DNA of 64,000 bases from Albugo candida (taxonomy: Eukaryota > Oomycota > Peronosporomycetes > Albuginales > Albuginaceae). Made by a program: the position numbers and the translations under genes. Location: assembly GCA_905220665.1 (NCBI GenBank), contig CAJNAR010000163.1, positions 248,001 through 312,000 of the forward strand, written 5' to 3'. Shown piece after piece: positions 58,544 through 64,000 of the stretch (its first letter is position 1; the number at the start of each line of letters is the position of its first letter). The notes under the pieces are model-generated. The model saw only the letters and a program-made list of their open reading frames with translations. It searched no databases and was not told the DNA's origin.

Positions 58544-59601
58544 TCACGTTGAACGTAGCACACTTCGATCAAATTTTGTGAATGAAACTTTTGGAAAGTG
58601 TAAAAGACATCGCGACTGTAATTTTGCGAAGCGAGGACATCCGCTGATTTGACATCTGCGTGGGAAGAGCAGGACTGAGTTCAATGTGTCCGTGTTGAGA
58701 TGGGTCGCCAGCACGAGTGTATCGATAGACTTCGTGGGTGAATATTCCTTAGCGTTCATTTCACACACATTCGGACTCATTCTAGTGACTGTAGTTGGAT
58801 AAGAATGGCTCATAGGAATTTTTTGATCGACTGAAATTGAGTTGCTGTGAAGTGCAGAGATCGACGGCACAGATCGAAATGCTGATGCTCGTTCTTGTAC
58901 CTTCATTTTATGCTTGACGCAGTACCCTCCTCGAACAGCGCGACGATTACATGCGACGAATGCACAACTAGAACTTCCTCCATGACCCTGGCAATAGCTG
59001 TTGGGTAAGGCGCGTTTCTCACAATCTGATACTTGACATCGCCGGAATCCTCCATGACCGACACAAAGCCCATTGAATTGAACTACTTTTTGGCAATTCA
59101 AATATCGGCATCGTTTTCCTCCGCCTACGAGAACCAGATGTAAGTTTTTCTTGAATGGTAGCTATTCAGACCGGAAAACTTACCATGAGAGATACAAGCC
59201 CCACCACTTTGAGCTCGCTTTGTGCATCCTTGATATCCGCATTTCTTTCCTCCTCCATGTATCCAGCAATAGCCACCCGTTTGAGCGCTTTTAGTACATC
59301 CAATACTCTGGCATCGCTTCCCACCACCGTGAGCCACACAGAAGCCTCTACTAACAACGCTTGTAGTGCATCCGTCGATCCCACATTTCTTCCCACCACC
59401 ATGCGAGATACAAAATCCACCAGGTTTTGCGGTCTTATTGCAATCCGGAAAGCCGCATAGTCTTGTCGATCCGACTCGTTTATGAATCGGGTAAAGTTTA
59501 TCCAATTGAGACGAAGAAGTTCGTTTAAGCTGTTCTGGATTACAAAAATTCATATAAATGAAAACAATATCGTAATTGATTGTACACAACGCACGTACCA
59601 T
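58544..59601 (-). CDS. WRKY19-like Cys/His zinc-binding repeat protein
   Basis: Exons 59184-59601 and 58544-59124 (59-bp phase-1 intron joining SHG-GGKRCRY) give 332 aa. About seven tandem units of about 24 residues, such as CGFPDCNKTAKPGGFCISH, CGIDGCTTSVVSRGFCVAH, CQSIGCTKSAQTGGYCWIH, CGYQGCTKRAQSGGACISH and CQVSDCEKRALPNSYCQGH, separated by GGGK/R, then a degenerate unit and a last CQISGCPRFAKLQSRCLLH at the C-terminus. The linker between them is Ser/Thr-rich. The ATG at 59601 is used, but Met17 (59553) is an alternative. It is a paralogue of the 28668-29528 gene with more units. Confidence 0.88.
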
Positions 59602-60817
59602 TAGTTAACACTGCTGGCATAACTAGTGCTAAAGTTGAATTATGAAAAGAAGGAGAATGTGCTTACTGTAGTACACGCTGCAATATTTGTAATTTGTCAA
59701 GGTGTAATCAAATTCCCAGAGAGGAGAGAAAGGACCATTCATTAGCAAAATGCAAGCAGTTTGATACAAAAAAGTTCGCATGGAAAAAGTTTGAAAAAAG
59801 GGCACTGCAAAGGTGACAGTTGCATGCACATAAATTCAATAGAAAAAACTGAATCAGTTGGTCGCAAGATTGTGCTTAATCGTCGTGATACTGCATGTTT
59901 ACACACACATTATACACCGTGTACACCACCGCGTAACCTCATACATATCAATATTTCGTGATCAGCAAAGTATATTACCCAGTTTTGTAGCCTCTTTTAC
60001 AGTAAAAGAACGACCGAGTTGGTAGCAAACTTACATTCCAGGAAGGTGCACCTGTGTGTTCTGTGAATATTTCTGAAATTTTCAGTGCAAAGAAGTGATG
60101 CGCTTTTTGACCTTCCTTTAGTAAGAAAATTTCACGTCTTATAATCTGTGCCTTGAATCAGAATTTATAATTTTGAGAATTCGTCGAACCTCGGAGAAAT
60201 TCGAGTACGTACTACATTAAGGGTTTCAGATCGTACTGATAGGAGTCTCTCCCTACGTGCGCAAGTAAAGAATGTAATAGAATTCACACTCGAAGGAATA
60301 TCGTACGTGTATTTTCGTCAAGTATAAAGGATCGAGTACTTGGCAGTGTCTTCTCAGACGATTGCCGCAATTGGTTAGCACGTTTTCAGCACACATTACA
60401 GTCATCTATTCTGTCGACCACAAACACCTCGTTTTCCCCTCATAAAGAATCGCATCAGTACGTCTGTTCTTAGACGTTGGAATGTGTGACGATACTCAAT
60501 CTGGCGGTACTTGGTGAAGATTTGGATCGAACAAGAAATGATGGTAGGGATACGTCGAGCGGTACATAATTGAGAAGCCATCAATAGCGCCAGGTCACAT
60601 TTTATTACCATCAGACACAATTCAGAATCTGCTTTCTTCGAAGAGCCAAATAGATTAAAATTACATGGTCTACTGCAATACTAAGCAAGCGCTTTTCATC
60701 TAGTGCACACCTTTCTGGGACACTTTTCCATGGAATGTGCAGCACGAGTCAGGTCATTGTCACTCGATCTGGCTCAGTAAGCATTAATACCTAATGTCTT
60801 CAGTGAGATTCTCCATC
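59602..60817. other. intergenic, nothing recognised
   Basis: 5' flank of the zinc-repeat gene and upstream region of the Rab-like gene. The only longer frame (60402-60620, minus) lacks a motif. No repeat or RNA gene. Confidence 0.4.
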
Positions 60818-61751
60818 ATGGCCCCAAGGGCAAAACAATCTATTTGTTCCGGAAAAAAAGGTATGTGATACGGCCACACATTTTTTAGTTATCTCCGCTG
60901 ACGCCGTCTACCTAGTGATTTTTCTGGGCTCAAATGACGTCGGTAAAACAAGCTTGTTGATCAGTATGATCACTGAGCAACATGTGAATGAGTTGAGCCA
61001 TCCGCACGCATTACATGGAGGTACCCACTATACACTTTGTATCGGCAAAGTCTCAGAGCATTTTTTGAATGTAGTTGATTTTATATCCAAGATGTCGGAC
61101 TCCGAGAGCATACAGAAAGCACCGACAAAGATACAATTGTGGGACACAGCTGAACAAGATCGCTATTCATGTGGACTTGCCCGATCCTATACTCGAAATG
61201 CTAGTGGCGCATTCCTAGTATACGATGTTGCAAATGTCGACTCGATGCGCGATGTTCTCGAATGGGCTCAAAAACTCGCGGATTTATATGAGGGAAAAGA
61301 ATTCTCACTCGTGCTCATCGCCAATAAAATTGACGCTCCAATCCATCGACAAGTGTACAGTAGAAAAGAAGGGGTCACGATTGCTCATATGCTGAACGCA
61401 AAGTTTCATGAATGCTCAGCCCGATCGAATTGGAACGTGCAACAAGCATTTCAAACCTTAGCTGACGAGCTTGAAGCTCCTACCCGATGGAGCGGGCCGA
61501 GACAGGAAAATCTATTGCATATATGGAACGATAAGAAGACCTTTATCCGTATACATCGACCATTGGCAGCAATCTCACCGCCGGATCAACGTTGTGATCT
61601 CCGAATAAATAAATACAGTCAGAAAAGATCTCCGCATACTTTCGATATTCAGCCACACTACTTATATGGATTTCCATGGAGCTTCATCTACAAGAAATTC
61701 GACCTTATGTTCAAAATTGTCTCAGCATTCCGGCCCGTCTGCAATCGTTAA
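60818..61751 (+). CDS. divergent Rab-like small GTPase
   Basis: Exons 60818-60860 and 60916-61751 (55-bp intron, phase 1) give 292 aa, starting MAPRAKQSICSGKK-VIFLG. The P-loop is GSNDVGKTSL, the switch II motif WDTAEQDRYSCGLARSYTRN, the NKxD motif ANKID, and the SAK motif reads ECSARSNW. Gly of the usual DTAGQ is Glu (DTAEQ), although the catalytic Gln remains. A switch I insert of about 30 residues (VVDFISKMSDSESIQKAP) separates strands 2 and 3. The C-terminus is extended by about 90 residues and ends AFRPVCNR, without a double-Cys or CaaX site. By family it would act in vesicle traffic, but membrane attachment by prenylation is unclear. Confidence 0.85.
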
Positions 61752-61916
61752 CGAAATCGCATTCAATATGGACGCATGCATACGAAGAAAATACGGCTTG
61801 CAAGTAGAGAAACTTTTGATTGAAGATGTAATATATGACCAGTTTTATACTTGACGACGTTCTGTCAGTTGTTCTCAAGTCAAACACACTGATTATATTT
61901 CAAATACAAATGATAT

Positions 61917-62957
61917 TCATGTCCGAATTTTAGCACCAACCAGAGGAATGTGGCTAATCATGTAAACCATCGAGTTTCGTGCACCACTATACACTCCATA
62001 CGTGACATACTTTATGCTGCGCATGGTGATACTGTGGACGGCTGAGACCGCATCGACTCCGACTCCAACAGCTCCGGATGCAGACGAGGTGGCGCGTTTC
62101 GCTGATTCTGATATCACATGCACGGCCTTGTTTTTCTTCTTTATAATGAAAAGTTCTCCTTTCAGAATTTTGGTGATCACCGCACTGATCATTTCGTCTA
62201 CTTTATCATCCAGCCGTTCCAGTCGAGGAACAATGCTTTTCTCATCGATATCGTACAATGACTTCTTTGCCACCTTGAGGACAATTGTATTTGCAATCGA
62301 TTCATTCACTCGTGCCATGTACGCAATCAACGGAAAGCTCGTCGTGTAGGCATAAATCCTCTTGGTGAAGTCGTAGTAATACGAGATTCGCGCAAAAAAT
62401 GGTCGATGTGGGTAATGGAGCGCCATAGCGGTCTTGGGATCACCCATCAAGGCAGCAGCTGCTTCGCCTTGTATACGAGCAGCCGGTTCGCCTGCATACT
62501 TTTGCGTCCTTGTTTTACTCGTCCATATCGCTTCGAATTGAATGGTAACGATTCCATCAAGGTCGGGGGTCTCTACCTCGAGTACTTTTGGTGAGAATTG
62601 AATCAGCAATAGATCATTGATTTTGATTTTGTACGATCCCAGAACCTCCTCATTTGCATTGATCACGTTGAATGTAGCGATATGATTCATATCCGTGACA
62701 TCACTATGCGTGATAAAAACCTTGTAAGAAGAAGAAGAGAAGCCCGGAAACTTACAAATTGAGTATATCCGAGCTCGGAAGAGAATCCGACATTCTACCA
62801 GTAAGTAATCGATCGTCAATGCCAACTTGGACGGCCAATGGCTGCTTTTTGGTCCCACTACTTGTCAGCCCAAGCACTTTATACAAGTGAGCTTATGCTT
62901 GCATCCTGCCAATATAAACACGACGATACCTTTAATCCCGAGATTCCCAGTCGACAT
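61917..62957 (-). CDS. C2-domain protein, unrecognised
   Basis: Exons 62930-62957, 62756-62876 and 61917-62703 (introns of 53 and 52 bp) give 311 aa. The N-terminal 100 residues form a C2-like beta sandwich: IK-VLGLTSSGTKKQPLAVQV, LNF-DVTDMNHIATFNVI, EEVLGSYKIKINDLLL, IVTIQFEAIW. C2 domains bind membranes or calcium; only one clear acidic loop (NFDVTD) is visible. The rest is a helical region with amphipathic stretches, an ARISYYYDFTKRIYAYTTSF segment, and an Ala/Gly/Val-rich stretch (ASGAVGVGVDAVSAVHSITM) that could insert in a membrane. No catalytic motif. It converges on the Rab-like gene (165-bp gap) and diverges from the oxidase gene. Confidence 0.7.
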
Positions 62958-63293
62958 GATCAATTTGACTCAAATAGCGATTCGAATTGTGGCAACTGAG
63001 TCGAAAGAAAGAATATAAATGAGAAAGGTGGTTTACGATATTGACAGTTAATTCATAGATGATACCGTTGAAGCGCATTAGCATTCCGAACAAACTCTGC
63101 AATCGCTTCCTTTGACTTGCTGCAGACCTCATGAGCCCACCCATAAGCCACATAATTTGATACTGCATCGTCTCCACCCATGAACAGCGTTCATTCATTA
63201 GTAGCTCCTTTGAACGCCAAACACGTCGGTGATCGAGTTTGAGCTCATCTTTGTTACGCACCAATCAAATATCATTCCATTTCTGAGACAAAT
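62958..63293. promoter_or_regulatory. bidirectional intergenic promoter region
   Basis: 336 bp separate the divergent C2-protein and coproporphyrinogen oxidase starts, so both promoters should lie here. No motif is clear. A short minus frame runs through it (62932-63264) but has no ATG and no similarity. Confidence 0.35.
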
Positions 63294-64000
63294 ATGCGCT
63301 TCCAAGCCCTTTTACGAGCAAATTGGAAGGCAACTGGACTGCTTCCCGTAGGATATGCTTCCATTTACGATTCTCGCGACGCAATATTGACCGAGTCTCA
63401 TAAACGTGCTTCGATATCAGCAGAGGATTTTCTGTATAAAAACCTATCGAGCGATGATACTCCACGAAATAGCGTGGAATTTGATAAAAATGCTCCCATG
63501 CGAAATCGGATGGAAGCGTTAATTTCACGAGTCCAGCAAGAAATATGTAAAGGAATTGAGGAGATTGACGGTGATGTATTTCGCATGGATGAATGGGCAC
63601 GAGAGGGTCACGGTGGAGGTGGGAAGACTTGCATTCTGCAAGATGGAAATGTCTTTGAAAAAGCAGGAGTTGGAATCTCCATTGTTCATGGAATTCTTCC
63701 TCCAGCTGCGATGCAGCAGATGAAACAGCGTGGAAAAATTCTGGAAGAGACGAAATCGCTTCCATTTTACGCGTGTGGTATCAGCCTGGTGATTCATCCT
63801 CACAATCCGATGGCACCGACAATTCATTCAAATTATCGATACTTTGAAGTCGAGACCGGACAAGTCGATGAGCTTGGAAAGCCAAAAATTCTCTCATGGT
63901 TTGGTGGAGGAACAGATTTGACACCGAGTTATATCTTTGATCAAGATGCTCGACATTTCCATGCTGTGTACAAGGTGAAGCTGGATCAGATCGATACAAA
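63294..64000 (+). CDS. CPOX: coproporphyrinogen III oxidase, oxygen-dependent, 5' part
   Basis: At least 235 codons from the ATG at 63294, running off the window end with no stop. The enzyme oxidatively decarboxylates coproporphyrinogen III to protoporphyrinogen IX in heme synthesis. The first residues (MRFQALLRANWKATG) are basic and could target mitochondria. Visible signature pieces: EGHGGGGKTCILQDGNVFEK, VSIVHG-type GVGISIVHGILP, PFYACGISLVIHPHNPMAPT, HSNYRYFEVE, and WFGGGTDLTPSYIFDQDARH, all in family order. The 3' third, including the C-terminal active-site strand, lies outside the window. The start is chosen as the first ATG of the frame; the N-terminal 85 residues are less conserved. 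Confidence 0.93.
   Translation, partial: MRFQALLRANWKATGLLPVGYASIYDSRDAILTESHKRASISAEDFLYKNLSSDDTPRNSVEFDKNAPMRNRMEALISRVQQEICKGIEEIDGDVFRMDEWAREGHGGGGKTCILQDGNVFEKAGVGISIVHGILPPAAMQQMKQRGKILEETKSLPFYACGISLVIHPHNPMAPTIHSNYRYFEVETGQVDELGKPKILSWFGGGTDLTPSYIFDQDARHFHAVYKVKLDQIDT

Noticed and set aside
62932..63264. 110-codon minus frame upstream of the C2 gene
   Set aside because: It has no ATG and its splice onto the C2 exon breaks frame. The C2 gene has its own ATG at 62957.
1..64000. CRISPR arrays, bacterial operons or insertion sequences
   Set aside because: No regularly spaced repeats or bacterial-type genes; all recognisable genes are eukaryotic.

Overview
The window looks like nuclear DNA of an oomycete (a fungus-like stramenopile), perhaps an Albugo-like obligate biotroph. 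It is AT-leaning and compact. Introns are very short (mostly about 50-60 bp) with GT...AG ends and branch-like CTNAY motifs. Gene content also fits: WRKY19-type Cys/His repeat proteins, a SKN1/KRE6-type GH16 beta-glucan protein, a guanylate-binding-like protein and eukaryotic housekeeping genes. The species call is inference; no marker here fixes it.

Left third (1-20 kb): gene-poor and decayed. It has a broken FYVE gene (about 0.85-2.2 kb), an unrecognised multi-exon gene (2.9-5.2 kb), a divergent secreted aspartic-protease-like gene (5.5-6.5 kb), a broken purple acid phosphatase (7.4-9.1 kb), a polytopic TRP-like membrane gene (9.5-11 kb), a membrane-protein gene bracketed by perfect inverted repeats (13.5-15 kb), a relic of DNA topoisomerase II (16.4-18.5 kb) and a LINE reverse-transcriptase fragment (18.9-19.5 kb).

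Middle (20-36.6 kb): mostly intact genes. These are a small secreted protein, SDHA, the GH16 protein, a HORMA-domain gene, a zinc-binding repeat protein, an aspartyl-tRNA synthetase with a presequence-like N-terminus, GET3, and an intron-rich secreted-protein gene whose first eight introns all fall in phase 2. From 36.6 to 44 kb I find almost nothing convincing, apart from weak or damaged coding traces.

Right third (44-64 kb): tightly packed genes, often under 150 bp apart. They are an NSUN-type RNA m5C methyltransferase, two unrecognised genes, a longin/Fuzzy-like candidate, a guanylate-binding-like protein without a recognisable P-loop, a second divergent aspartic-protease-like gene, an SMNDC1/SPF30 splicing factor, a small unknown gene, a DEP/PH/glutathione-peroxidase fusion, a second zinc-binding repeat gene, a divergent Rab-like GTPase, a C2-domain protein, and the 5' part of coproporphyrinogen III oxidase, cut by the window end.

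Several gene models were rebuilt by hand, joining open frames through GT...AG introns so that frame and conserved motifs are kept. The clean ones (GET3, NSUN, GBP-like, SMNDC1, C2, Rab, zinc-repeat) give whole-codon totals. RNA-seq would be the deciding test.
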